Shown piece by piece: positions 43,544 through 52,784 of a stretch of DNA of 64,000 nucleotides. The translations under genes were made by a program, and so were the position numbers. The notes under the pieces are model-generated. The model worked only from the letters and a program-made list of their open reading frames with translations. It made no database searches and was not told the origin of the DNA. The stretch's first letter is position 1; each line of letters starts with the position of its first letter. The DNA is from an uncultured Kordiimonas sp. (GTDB lineage: Bacteria > Pseudomonadota > Alphaproteobacteria > Sphingomonadales > Kordiimonadaceae), in contig CANNDZ010000001.1 in assembly GCA_947503575.1 (NCBI GenBank), forward strand, positions 1,922,001-1,986,000, written 5' to 3'.

Positions 43544-44431
43544 ATGACACTTTCCAGTATGACAGGGTTTGCGCGACGGGGCGGTGAACTTGTTACCTAT
43601 CGTTGGAACTGGGAGCTAAAAAGTGTCAACAACAAAGGCTTGGAGGTACGGGTAAAGCTGCCGTCTTACCTTGATGGCTTTGATCTTGAATTGAAGAAAA
43701 AGATCGGCGCCAAAATAACCAGGGGCTCCTTGTTTCTTAATTTGTTTATTGAGCGCACCACAGATAGTGAAAGTTTTGTGGTTAATGAGGATCGGCTGAG
43801 CAAACTGTCTGCAATTGCAGGCAAGTTAGTCAGTGTACCTGGGTTGGAACCAGCCAGGGTGGATGGCTTGCTCGCAGTTAAAGGAATTGTTGATCTTGTT
43901 TCCACTGAACCCGCCGACGAAGACATCAAAGCCCTCAAAACGGCTCTCAGCAAAGATATCGACGTTGTTCTTGATGGCCTGATTGATGCGCGCGCCGAAG
44001 AAGGTGCTCGCATGCAAGAAGTTCTGATGACGCAACTGAGCAAGATGCGAACTCTCCTGGATAGGGCGCGCGAACAAGTCGGCGAGCGTGATAGCGCGTT
44101 ACGCAAACGATTTGAGACCCAGCTTGCTAAACTCTCGAAGCTGGACAGCCCTGTTCCCGAGGAACGGATTGCTCAAGAATTGGCAATAATTGTAGTTAAG
44201 GCAGATATTCAAGAGGAATTTGACCGTCTTGCAAGCCATTTTGATGAGGCAGACAGACTGCTAGCATCCAATAAAGCTGTCGGGCGCAGACTGGATTTTC
44301 TGTGTCAGGAGTTCAACCGAGAGGCCAATACGCTTTGCTCCAAGTCAGGGGATACAAAACTGACCCAAATCGGCGTGGACCTGAAGGTGTTGATTGATCA
44401 ATTTAGAGAGCAAGTCCAGAATATCGAATAA
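43544..44431 (+). CDS. yicC: YicC-family endoribonuclease
   Basis: A 295-residue YicC protein. Its N-terminal YicC-like domain starts SSMTGFARRGGEL with the conserved KSVNNKGLEVRVKLP. The C-terminal DUF1732 domain has EERIAQELAIIVVKADIQEE and FLCQEFNREANTLCSKS, where the conserved metal- or RNA-binding residues of the family lie. E. coli YicC degrades some small RNAs; the same here is inferred. It precedes gmk by 13 bases. Confidence 0.93.
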   Translation: MTLSSMTGFARRGGELVTYRWNWELKSVNNKGLEVRVKLPSYLDGFDLELKKKIGAKITRGSLFLNLFIERTTDSESFVVNEDRLSKLSAIAGKLVSVPGLEPARVDGLLAVKGIVDLVSTEPADEDIKALKTALSKDIDVVLDGLIDARAEEGARMQEVLMTQLSKMRTLLDRAREQVGERDSALRKRFETQLAKLSKLDSPVPEERIAQELAIIVVKADIQEEFDRLASHFDEADRLLASNKAVGRRLDFLCQEFNREANTLCSKSGDTKLTQIGVDLKVLIDQFREQVQNIE

Positions 44432-44444
44432 GGAACAAGGGCTT

Positions 44445-45092
44445 ATGACATCAAAGTCGTTTGAAAAACGTCGTGGTATCATGTTGGTTTTGTCGTCGCC
44501 TTCGGGGGCGGGAAAAACAACCTTGACTAGAAGACTTTTGGCGGAAGATGCAGACGTAGAAATGTCCGTATCGGCGACAACTCGTGCCCCGAGACCCGGT
44601 GAGGAGGAGGGTAAAGACTATTATTTTGTTTCCCACGAGCGCTTCAAAGAAATGGCTGATGACGACCAATTGCTTGAGCATGCAACAGTTTTTGAAAACC
44701 GTTATGGAACGCCGCGTGGTCCGGTACTAGCGGCGCTTCAAAAAGGCAAGGATGTCATTTTTGATATTGATTGGCAGGGCGCATCACAATTGGTTTCAAG
44801 CGCACCGCAGGACCTTGTCCGAATTTTCATTTTGCCTCCATCGGTAAAAGCGTTGGAAGAGCGCCTGCGCGAGCGAGCTCAAGACAGCGAAGAAACGGTT
44901 CAAAAACGCATGGCTGTGGCCGAAAATGAAATCAGCCGCTGGGATGCATATGATTATGTGCTGGTTAATGACGACCTTGAAAGCACTTACAGTGACTTGA
45001 AGGCTATCGTCCGTGCGGAGCGTTCACGCCGGGAGCGAAGGCCAGGAATGTCCGATTTTGTGCGTGAGTTAATGCAAGAGCGGGCGCGTTAA
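44445..45092 (+). CDS. gmk: Guanylate kinase
   Basis: Phosphorylates GMP to GDP, 215 residues. The P-loop is SSPSGAGKTTL, the GMP-binding region SATTRAPRPGEEEGKDYYFV, and DIDWQGASQL follows. ATG at 44445 has AAGGG upstream; the open frame reaches back into yicC but is not conserved. It ends with a 4-base overlap (TTAA) with convergent rsmA. Confidence 0.96.
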   Translation: MTSKSFEKRRGIMLVLSSPSGAGKTTLTRRLLAEDADVEMSVSATTRAPRPGEEEGKDYYFVSHERFKEMADDDQLLEHATVFENRYGTPRGPVLAALQKGKDVIFDIDWQGASQLVSSAPQDLVRIFILPPSVKALEERLRERAQDSEETVQKRMAVAENEISRWDAYDYVLVNDDLESTYSDLKAIVRAERSRRERRPGMSDFVRELMQERAR

Positions 45093-45946
45093 CCTCTCAT
45101 TCGTCCATACTGCCGGGCAAGTTCTACAAACTCCGCAACGGTAACAGTTTCGGCGCGCATGGTTGGATTCAGATTCGCGGCTGTAATCAAAGACGCGGCG
45201 TCAACATCAAGTCCTTTGAGGCTTGCACGTAGCATCTTGCGTCGCTGGCCAAATGCTTTTTCAACCACTTTTTCAAGATGCTTCAGCTGCACGTTTTTAT
45301 TGATGGGCTCTCTTGGCTCAAAGTGAATTATCGCACTAGCGACTTTTGGTGCTGGCGTGAAAGCCGCAGCAGGAACGCGCATGGCTATCCTTGCGGTGCC
45401 CCGCCATTGAGCCAGAACTGATAGGCGACCATATGCTTTCGAGCCGGGGTTCGCCACGATACGTTCGGCTACTTCCTGCTGAAACATTAGAGTTAAAGAC
45501 TGATACCAGGGCAACCAGGTTGTGCTTGTTAGCCATTTTACAAATAATGCCGTCCCAACATTATACGGCAAATTAGCGACTATTCGTACATCTTCATTAC
45601 TCGATGGTGCCAAAAGTTCAGGCTCATCAATGTCCATCGCGTCACCTTGAATAACGGCAAGTCGACCACCGTAAGCCTCTGAAACGTCGCGTAGAGCAGG
45701 GACGCAACGATTATCCATTTCAACGGCGACGACCCGTTTAGCGCCACTTTCGAGCAATCCACGTGTCAAACCACCGGGCCCGGGTCCAACTTCGTAAATT
45801 ACGCTGTTACTTATATCGCCGGGGATTCGGGCGATTTTGCTTGTCAGGTTTAGGTCCAAAAGAAAGTTCTGACCAAAGGACTTCTTTGCCCGCAAGTCAT
45901 AAGAATTAATTATGTCACGCAGGGGCGGAAGAGCGTCGTGCGTCAT
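45089..45946 (-). CDS. rsmA: 16S rRNA dimethyladenosine transferase
   Basis: Dimethylates A1518 and A1519 of 16S rRNA in subunit maturation, 285 residues. Motifs are KKSFGQNFLLD, the SAM loop VYEVGPGPGGLTRGLL, and the catalytic NLPYNVGTALF. ATG at 45946 overlaps the pdxA stop (ATGA), as in the E. coli lptD-surA-pdxA-rsmA operon; in-frame sequence upstream to 45991 lies within pdxA and is rejected. Confidence 0.97.
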   Translation of the reverse strand: MTHDALPPLRDIINSYDLRAKKSFGQNFLLDLNLTSKIARIPGDISNSVIYEVGPGPGGLTRGLLESGAKRVVAVEMDNRCVPALRDVSEAYGGRLAVIQGDAMDIDEPELLAPSSNEDVRIVANLPYNVGTALFVKWLTSTTWLPWYQSLTLMFQQEVAERIVANPGSKAYGRLSVLAQWRGTARIAMRVPAAAFTPAPKVASAIIHFEPREPINKNVQLKHLEKVVEKAFGQRRKMLRASLKGLDVDAASLITAANLNPTMRAETVTVAEFVELARQYGRMRG

Positions 45947-46962
45947 CGTAATGCCTGGTTTTTTTGTGCCTGAATTTCGGCCATTTTGCATGCCGTCTTC
46001 AGGGCGGCAACCATGCTGTCTATACGCGCGATACCTTTACCCGCAAGCGAGAGCGCTGTGCCGTGATCAGGGCTTGTCCTGATAATCGGTAATCCGAGTG
46101 TGACATTAACGCCGCCCCAAAAGTCCAGTGTCTTAATGGGAATTAAAGCTTGGTCATGATACATGCACAGGACCGCATCATAACTGGTCCGCGCTTCGGC
46201 ATGAAACAGCGTATCAGCAGGCTGAGGGTCGCTCACATCAATACCCTCATCGCGCAGTGCCCATACGGCAGGCATAATGTGTGTCGCTTCTTCCATGCCT
46301 ATTGTGCCGCTTTCACCAGCATGTGGATTTAAACCAGCAACGGCAAGGCGAGGGATATCAACACCAAAGCGATCCCGCAAATCTGTGGCTGTAACCATGC
46401 CTGCATGAAAAATTTTATCGGCAGTCAGGGTTCGTGCAACGTCAGCGAGCGGAACATGAACTGTAACAGGAACAACCCGCAGTTCTGAAGTTGCCAGCAT
46501 CATGACAGAATAGTCGTCTGGTAAGCCACAAAGACGAGCGAGATATTCGGTATGTCCCGGTGCGTCAAATCCACATCCATACAGGGCCGCTTTGTGTATA
46601 GGTGCAGTGACCAAAGCAGCCACATTGCCTGCGATTGCTGCTTGGGTGGCGGCGTCAATACTAGCGATGACGGATGCACCATTTTTGGAATTTAGAACAC
46701 CGGGCTCAACAGACTCAACCAATGGAATGTCAATGACGCCCATAACATCTGAGGGCAGGTCCGCTGCTTGGTTTGCACTATCAAGTTTTTCAACCGGCAA
46801 CGTTGGCTCAGCGGTTAATAAGGCCTCCACAGATCCAAAATAGACGAGACTAACAGTGCTGTTTTTCCTTAGTTCCCGCCAGGCTCTAGCAATCAGCTCT
46901 AGTCCAACACCTGCGGGTTCCCCCATCGTTAAGGCAATTGGGATTTTCTTTTGTTTTGCCAC
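45943..46962 (-). CDS. pdxA: 4-hydroxythreonine-4-phosphate dehydrogenase
   Basis: NAD-dependent, metal-using step of pyridoxal phosphate synthesis, 339 residues. TMGEPAGVGLELIARA opens it. Metal His residues lie in GHTEYLARL, LNPHAGESGTIG and MYHDQALIPIK. It starts 8 bases after surA ends and overlaps rsmA. Confidence 0.97.
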   Translation of the reverse strand: MAKQKKIPIALTMGEPAGVGLELIARAWRELRKNSTVSLVYFGSVEALLTAEPTLPVEKLDSANQAADLPSDVMGVIDIPLVESVEPGVLNSKNGASVIASIDAATQAAIAGNVAALVTAPIHKAALYGCGFDAPGHTEYLARLCGLPDDYSVMMLATSELRVVPVTVHVPLADVARTLTADKIFHAGMVTATDLRDRFGVDIPRLAVAGLNPHAGESGTIGMEEATHIMPAVWALRDEGIDVSDPQPADTLFHAEARTSYDAVLCMYHDQALIPIKTLDFWGGVNVTLGLPIIRTSPDHGTALSLAGKGIARIDSMVAALKTACKMAEIQAQKNQALR

Positions 46963-46970
46963 ACCCAGCC

Positions 46971-48278
46971 TTAGCGATAATCGACAATCGCATCACGGCG
47001 AATGTCTCGCAGGTAGCGGCGCGCCATCATGGACAGGCGCTGCTGTTCAAGTTGGTCAAAGATGGCGTCAAAGTCGGGTTCCTGTACTTCAGGTTCCCTT
47101 CGAGCACACACAACCAACACGCGTTTACCATCTTCGGCCTCAATGATGTCAGTTGCCTGGCCAACCTCCAGGTTTTCAACTTCACCTCTGAACTCATTCG
47201 TTAAGTCCCTCAGCCGCAACGGCGCAATATCCGTGCGGGTTGTAATGCCAGCCGCTTCGGCAAGGCCAGGCAATGCGTCACAGTTTGTTGTCGTGTTCTT
47301 GAGTGGCTGTACAACAGATAAAAACCGTTCTAGTCCACTATCAACCTGATCTGCGAGCAAGTGAAGCTGGCCCAATTGAATCTGTGTATCCAAGGGATCA
47401 ACTGTCAGAACACGGCGCCGGTCTCTCACAGTTAAAATCACGTATCCGCCGGGTGTTTGAATAGGGTCCAGCACATCACCAACGTCGCTTTGTTGAACCA
47501 AATCGCGGTAGTTTGGGTCCAGATCATCAACTGTGACCCAACCGAGGTCGCCGCCAACCGCGGCAGTAGAGGACGCAGATAATTGTTGCGCGATCTGAGA
47601 GAACTGCGCACCACCACGAACCTGCTCAACCAGTTGCCGAGCATTTGCTTCTACCGCACTGGATTGTTCTTGCGATTGACTCAGCAGAACAATTTCGCCC
47701 AGTCGATACTCAAATTTACCCCGGTTATCATAAATTCGTTGAATGAAGGCCTCCACTTCCTCATCGGAGACGCTAACAAAGGCGCCAAGGCGCCCCTGAA
47801 CCAGCTGTGACCAAGCGATCTCGGCTTCCATTTGTTTCTTCATGGTTTCCTTGCTGGAGCCAATAGATGTAAGAGCTTGGGCAAACTGATCTGGCTCTTG
47901 GCCTGCGCCTTGGGCGCGCCGTGCGAAAAACTGTTCCAGCTGATCGTCGCTCACTTCAAGTTCGACTTCGGCGGCTTCTTGAAGTTGTAGTTTTTCATCC
48001 ACCATTGATTGGATTACTTGTTCGCGTACTTGAAGAAATTCTTCTTGCGTACGCACGCCGCCCGAAATTGCAATGACCAATCGAAGGCGTTGATTGATGT
48101 CGAATGACGAAATTGGTTCATCATTCACCAACACCTCAATGCTGTTTAGCTGCTGGGATGCATCCGGAGCTTGCTGAGCTGCAACGGAATGCGCCGAAAA
48201 CAGAGCCATTAAGCCAGCAACCGCCATCACGGGTCGTTTGGATAAAATTGGTTTACGCACGGTGTTGATACTAAACAT
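46971..48278 (-). CDS. surA: Periplasmic chaperone/peptidyl-prolyl isomerase SurA
   Basis: Folds outer-membrane proteins, with LptD as a known client in E. coli, and is encoded next to lptD here. The 435 residues include a signal peptide (VMAVAGLMALFSAHSVAAQ), an N-terminal SurA domain with LVNDEPISSFDINQRLRL, one recognisable PpiC domain (about 190-290, YRLGEIVLLSQSQEQS to GGYVILTVRDRR), and a C-terminal helix. The second PPIase domain is poorly conserved or absent. Confidence 0.93.
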   Translation of the reverse strand: MFSINTVRKPILSKRPVMAVAGLMALFSAHSVAAQQAPDASQQLNSIEVLVNDEPISSFDINQRLRLVIAISGGVRTQEEFLQVREQVIQSMVDEKLQLQEAAEVELEVSDDQLEQFFARRAQGAGQEPDQFAQALTSIGSSKETMKKQMEAEIAWSQLVQGRLGAFVSVSDEEVEAFIQRIYDNRGKFEYRLGEIVLLSQSQEQSSAVEANARQLVEQVRGGAQFSQIAQQLSASSTAAVGGDLGWVTVDDLDPNYRDLVQQSDVGDVLDPIQTPGGYVILTVRDRRRVLTVDPLDTQIQLGQLHLLADQVDSGLERFLSVVQPLKNTTTNCDALPGLAEAAGITTRTDIAPLRLRDLTNEFRGEVENLEVGQATDIIEAEDGKRVLVVCARREPEVQEPDFDAIFDQLEQQRLSMMARRYLRDIRRDAIVDYR

Positions 48279-48340
48279 AGTTTTTGGTTTTAAGCTTCCG
48301 CTGGTTTGACTAGCCTTTTAACGACTTTGGCAGCATTTAA

Positions 48341-50611
48341 CTACCCTAAATTAGTCAATTTCAGTCTAAACATGATGGTCGTGCCGGGTTCCACGTCGCG
48401 GTCTCGTGTAAAGGTCTCTCGAAGTCGTAAGCCCAGTTCGATGCACTCATTAACATATTCGGCGCCAACACTATACTGAACTGGTCCTGTTTCCTCAATA
48501 AGGTTGGGGGTTTCAACGTCACTCAGGCGCCTCATCCATCCGCCTGTAAGTTTCCAGTTTTCATCTATTTTGTAAAATCCAGAAATCCGTATTTCTTCAC
48601 GGTCCTCGCGGTTGATGAAAGTAAGGTCTCGGTTAAGCTTTGTGTAGCCGACCCTGAGGCTTTTGTTACTGTCACCAAACGTCACGTCCACGTCATTGCG
48701 TCTAACGGCCAGGCTATGATCGTCCAGTCTGTATCTGTGTTCTAAATCAATCCAGCCAGCATAATTAACATTGGTGCGCCCAACGATATCGGAAAAACTA
48801 CCTTCGAGGCCAACCCCGTCTGCAAGGACAAAGTCCTGGCCTGTTATGCGCCATGATTGACCAATCATAACATCGGCGCTTAAGTCTCCAGAATCATATC
48901 GCCAACGAACCCCAAAAGTTGCCCGGCTACCTTCTTCCCACAAATCGAAACCCGACGTTCGGTCTGCGGCAAAAAGGTTCAAATCAGAAAGTTCAAAGGC
49001 GCGGCTGTCCTCATTTACAATGTTGTCAGGAGTGCCGCGTCTGGGCGATATGCTGATCTCTGCAATGGGTTCGATCGTGTGTGTACCGGCACTGCCGTAT
49101 TTTACTAGGGGCCAGCTAACTGTGCCGGTTAGCCGAGCCAAATTACGCCATTCGCTTCCTGAAGTCCCACCAAATGAACCAGAAAATGCAGGGTCATCGG
49201 GTTGATCGGCCGCATCCAGGTCATACAGGTCGGTGCGGGCGAGGGCATCTACATCCACAACAAATCCATTGGGTGTTATCCATCGCCGCTGCCAGTTAGC
49301 GATAAGGGACAGCCGCCTAGTATCAAGACCGTCCGTTCTGTGCAGCGCCAGCGCATTACCACGCAAACTTAGTGTGCCACCTAGTGGTTTAATTTTGGGA
49401 ATGAATTCAGCATCGATCAGGGGCAAGGCAAAGGCAGATTTGCCGGCGATATCCTCAAGGCGTAAACCCTGGAAGGCCAGCGCGCGCGTCGACACGTAAG
49501 AGGCGCCAAAAAAGCCCTCAAGCAGATATTCGCTCACCAGTGTGTCGGTGTTGGAGATTTCATAGCGGCCAAGATATGTATCATCGGACGCGTAATTTAT
49601 ATCAACTTTCGAGCGCCATTTTTCCGAGTGCGTGAATGTTCCCTGTGCAGAGATATGGCCGCGTGTTTCCTGACCACCGATGATAACATTGTTGAAATCC
49701 CGTCGATCTGCCCGCGTTATGCTTCCGTCAAGCTTGAATTGACCAAATCCAAGGTGCTGGCGATATTGCCCTTTAAAAACAAAACCTTCACGGGCGGTAA
49801 ATACTGGCGTAAAAGTCGCGTCGATACTGTCGTTGAATACATGATAGTACGGAATTCCAGCCATGAAACCAAGGTTACGGCTTGCCTGAATATCTAGGGG
49901 CAGAAGGCCGCTGGCGCGGTCAACGGTCGGATCTGGATGTGAAAAATAGGGTGTCCACAAAATGGGAACGCCAAGAACTTCCAATATGGCGTCTTTGTAA
50001 TATAGGCGGCGTTTACCTTTATCGTGGACAACCTTAACAGCTTTTAGTTGCCACAGGGGTTGTTTGCCACTGCCATCTGCACATACCTTGCAGGGGCTGT
50101 AGGATGCCCGGCGGAGCGTTGTTCGACCGGTTGCTTCAATGCGCTCCCCCGAGGCCGCGACAGCTTGCGCCCCGCCAGCCATGATCAGGCGTATGTTTTC
50201 GATAAATGCGTCTTTTAGTTCATTTTCCAACTGTATTTGGGGTGCGATAATCCGGTCACCGCTCGGGGTCACCAGCTCTACAGCCCCTAAGGCCTCTGCC
50301 TCGCCGGTTGTTTCATTATAAAGCACTTCGCCTGCAGTCAGCGTGTAGCCGCTTCTGACAAGGTGAACGTTTCCTATTGCCCGTATTTCGCCTGTTTCAG
50401 GGTTATACGTAAGTTGGTCCGCTTCAAGTTCGACCTTTGTGTCGTCAATATCACCCGCGGTTTTAAGGGCTTGTGTGGGCGCTGTGTTGTCCTGCCACGT
50501 TGCTAAAACCGGCAGTGAAACGGATGCGGACACTATGGCAGTAGTGATCAGCAGGCACGTCCAGCGAGCAGAACAGGTCAACCTGTTCGAGTTAAGCTTG
50601 TATCGTTGCAC
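48341..50611 (-). CDS. lptD: LPS-assembly protein LptD
   Basis: Outer-membrane beta-barrel that inserts LPS, about 756 residues. A signal peptide (CLLITTAIVSASVSLPVLA) leads to the LptA-like jellyroll domain (LEADQLTYNPETGEIRAIGNVHLV, about 65-170). The barrel of about 550 residues follows, with amphipathic strands and a terminal strand ending LKLTNLG. The start is uncertain: GTG at 50611 places the signal peptide well, and TTG at 50671 or GTG at 50653 are in-frame alternatives. lptF and lptG, usually between pepA and lptD in alphaproteobacteria, are not here. Confidence 0.94.
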   Translation of the reverse strand: MQRYKLNSNRLTCSARWTCLLITTAIVSASVSLPVLATWQDNTAPTQALKTAGDIDDTKVELEADQLTYNPETGEIRAIGNVHLVRSGYTLTAGEVLYNETTGEAEALGAVELVTPSGDRIIAPQIQLENELKDAFIENIRLIMAGGAQAVAASGERIEATGRTTLRRASYSPCKVCADGSGKQPLWQLKAVKVVHDKGKRRLYYKDAILEVLGVPILWTPYFSHPDPTVDRASGLLPLDIQASRNLGFMAGIPYYHVFNDSIDATFTPVFTAREGFVFKGQYRQHLGFGQFKLDGSITRADRRDFNNVIIGGQETRGHISAQGTFTHSEKWRSKVDINYASDDTYLGRYEISNTDTLVSEYLLEGFFGASYVSTRALAFQGLRLEDIAGKSAFALPLIDAEFIPKIKPLGGTLSLRGNALALHRTDGLDTRRLSLIANWQRRWITPNGFVVDVDALARTDLYDLDAADQPDDPAFSGSFGGTSGSEWRNLARLTGTVSWPLVKYGSAGTHTIEPIAEISISPRRGTPDNIVNEDSRAFELSDLNLFAADRTSGFDLWEEGSRATFGVRWRYDSGDLSADVMIGQSWRITGQDFVLADGVGLEGSFSDIVGRTNVNYAGWIDLEHRYRLDDHSLAVRRNDVDVTFGDSNKSLRVGYTKLNRDLTFINREDREEIRISGFYKIDENWKLTGGWMRRLSDVETPNLIEETGPVQYSVGAEYVNECIELGLRLRETFTRDRDVEPGTTIMFRLKLTNLG

Positions 50612-50830
50612 GGGCGTGTCTCGTCGTTGAAGAATTTGTGCTTTGATAAACACCTTGGCCAGTAATCGCAAATGGTGATCACAAGACTACAATTAATTTT
50701 GCCGTTGTTGCCAGAAATTATGGCATTTTCGAGGGCAATGCTTGCCTTCATCAATGATTGTAGGCATTAAATCACATTGATAGTTGCGGGCACCAAGGTC
50801 CGCACGGAAACACGGACAATCGAGGACCCT

Positions 50831-52300
50831 ATGCAGATTAATTTTGCGTCAATGGATATGCCAACTGAAGGCACAGCAGTTTTTCTTGTTGAAAAAGATA
50901 AATCCTTTTCCGGTGCTGCGGCGAAGATGGACTCGGATATGGACGGCGCTTTGTCAAAAGCGATGACGGTCGGGCGTTTTAGCGGAAATATGGGACAGGT
51001 TAAAGAGATTGCCGCGCCAGCCAAGGTTGCTTTGGACAGGATTTTGCTAGTTGGTGTTGGCGATGCGACAAAATTGACAGAAGCAAAATGGACAGAAGTT
51101 GGCGGCACAATATTTGCCGCATTGGCAAACAGCGGTAGTAAGGCTGCGGGTGTTGTCGTCGAGATTGAAGACGCTGATACCGTTTCCATGGCGGAAGGCG
51201 CAATGCTCAGAAGCTATCGCTTTGATAAATATCGCACCAAAGAACCGGACGGTAAAAAACCAACTCTTCAGTCAGTGGCGTTTCATGTAGTCAACGCTCA
51301 AACTGCTCAAGTTCAATTTGAGCGCCGGGAGAAAGTTGCAAGCGGTGTGTTCTTTACAAGAGACCTCGTTTCCGAGCCTGCTAACATATTAAACCCGGAA
51401 AGCTTCGCCGACGAAATAAAAGGGCTGTCCGCCCTTGGTGTTGACGTTGAGGTTTTGGGTGAAGCCGAGATGGCTAAACTTGGCATGAATGCGCTTCTTG
51501 GCGTAGGGCAGGGCTCTGCGTTTGAGAGCAAATTGGTTATCATGCGCTGGAACGGTGCACAGTCTGATGAGCAGCCTATCTCATTTATCGGTAAAGGTGT
51601 CACATTCGATACTGGTGGCATTTCCTTGAAGCCCGGTGCTGGCATGGAACAAATGAAGTGGGACATGGGCGGCGCTGGCACCGTTGTTGGCTTGATGAAG
51701 GCTCTGGCTGGGCGCAAAGCAAAGGTAAATGTCGTTGCTACTGTTGGACTTGTGGAAAACATGCCATCAAGCACAGCGCAGCGCCCCGGTGACGTGGTCA
51801 CCAGTATGTCGGGACAAACAATTGAAATATTGAATACGGACGCCGAAGGGCGGCTCGTTCTGTGTGATGCCATGTGGTACACGCAAGACCGCTTCAAGCC
51901 AAAGTTCATGATTGATCTTGCCACCCTTACGGGCGCAATAATAACAAGCCTTGGGCATGAACATGCTGGCTTGTTTAGCGACAGCGATGACTTGTCGGCG
52001 CAGCTCTCTGATGCGGGCAGTGCAACGGGTGACAAAGTCTGGCGCATGCCGCTTCATGAGAATTACGACAAGCTGATAGACTGTGCTACCGCTGATATGA
52101 AGAATATTGGTGGTCCGGGAGCAGGCTCCATTACCGCAGCACAGTTCCTGAAACGGTTTACGAATGATGTTCCATGGGTCCATCTGGATATTGCGGGCAC
52201 TGTTTGGTCAGACAAAGACCTGCCGCTGTCGGAAAAAGGCGGAACAGGGTTCGGTGTTCGTCTTTTGGATCGATTTGTTGCTGATAACTATGAAAACTAG
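50831..52300 (+). CDS. pepA: Leucyl aminopeptidase (M17)
   Basis: A two-metal cytosolic aminopeptidase, 489 residues. The N-terminal macro-like domain (1-170) precedes the catalytic domain with GKGVTFDTGGISLKPGAGME, metal ligands in KWDMGGAG, and the M17 signature NTDAEGRLVLCDAMWY. ATG at 50831 follows GAGGA; the frame is open upstream to 50777. It is divergent from lptD, and holC follows after 11 bases. Confidence 0.96.
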   Translation: MQINFASMDMPTEGTAVFLVEKDKSFSGAAAKMDSDMDGALSKAMTVGRFSGNMGQVKEIAAPAKVALDRILLVGVGDATKLTEAKWTEVGGTIFAALANSGSKAAGVVVEIEDADTVSMAEGAMLRSYRFDKYRTKEPDGKKPTLQSVAFHVVNAQTAQVQFERREKVASGVFFTRDLVSEPANILNPESFADEIKGLSALGVDVEVLGEAEMAKLGMNALLGVGQGSAFESKLVIMRWNGAQSDEQPISFIGKGVTFDTGGISLKPGAGMEQMKWDMGGAGTVVGLMKALAGRKAKVNVVATVGLVENMPSSTAQRPGDVVTSMSGQTIEILNTDAEGRLVLCDAMWYTQDRFKPKFMIDLATLTGAIITSLGHEHAGLFSDSDDLSAQLSDAGSATGDKVWRMPLHENYDKLIDCATADMKNIGGPGAGSITAAQFLKRFTNDVPWVHLDIAGTVWSDKDLPLSEKGGTGFGVRLLDRFVADNYEN

Positions 52301-52311
52301 CGAGAGCAGTT

Positions 52312-52761
52312 TTGGACGACATTCGTTTTTACCATTTGCAGCGACAAACACTTGAAGAAGCCTTGCCCAAATTGATGGGCAAGGTTGCTCAAGCCGGTCT
52401 GCGGGCAGTGATAAAAGCTGACGATCAGGCAACAATTGATACCCTTGATAAAGTTTTGTGGGATTTCGACCCAAACAGTTTCATGCCCCATGACAAACAG
52501 GGGTGTGACTTTCCAGAGGATCAACCCTTTTTCCTAACAACGGATGATATCAATCCAAACAATGCAACTGTACTGGTGCTTGTTGACGGCGCTGGCTCTG
52601 CTGAGTTAGAGAGATATCAGCGATGCTTATATATGTTTGATGGCCGAAATGAGGACGTCGTAGCTACCGCTCGGGCAGACTGGAAACGCTGGAAGGACGG
52701 TGATTGGTCCATATCCTATTGGCAGCAGAAAGAGCTTGGTGGTTGGGAGCAAAAAGCATAA
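52312..52761 (+). CDS. holC: DNA polymerase III chi subunit
   Basis: A 149-residue chi subunit that links the clamp loader to SSB. FYHLQRQTLEEALPKLMGKV begins the fold, LDKVLWDFDPNSFMPHDK matches the LWxxxxxSFIPH region of HolC, and RWKDGDWSISYWQQ is the C-terminal segment. The start is TTG at 52312. It is cotranscribed with pepA, a common alphaproteobacterial pairing. Confidence 0.93.
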   Translation: MDDIRFYHLQRQTLEEALPKLMGKVAQAGLRAVIKADDQATIDTLDKVLWDFDPNSFMPHDKQGCDFPEDQPFFLTTDDINPNNATVLVLVDGAGSAELERYQRCLYMFDGRNEDVVATARADWKRWKDGDWSISYWQQKELGGWEQKA

Positions 52762-52784
52762 CTGAAAGTGCAGCTACCTGTGTT

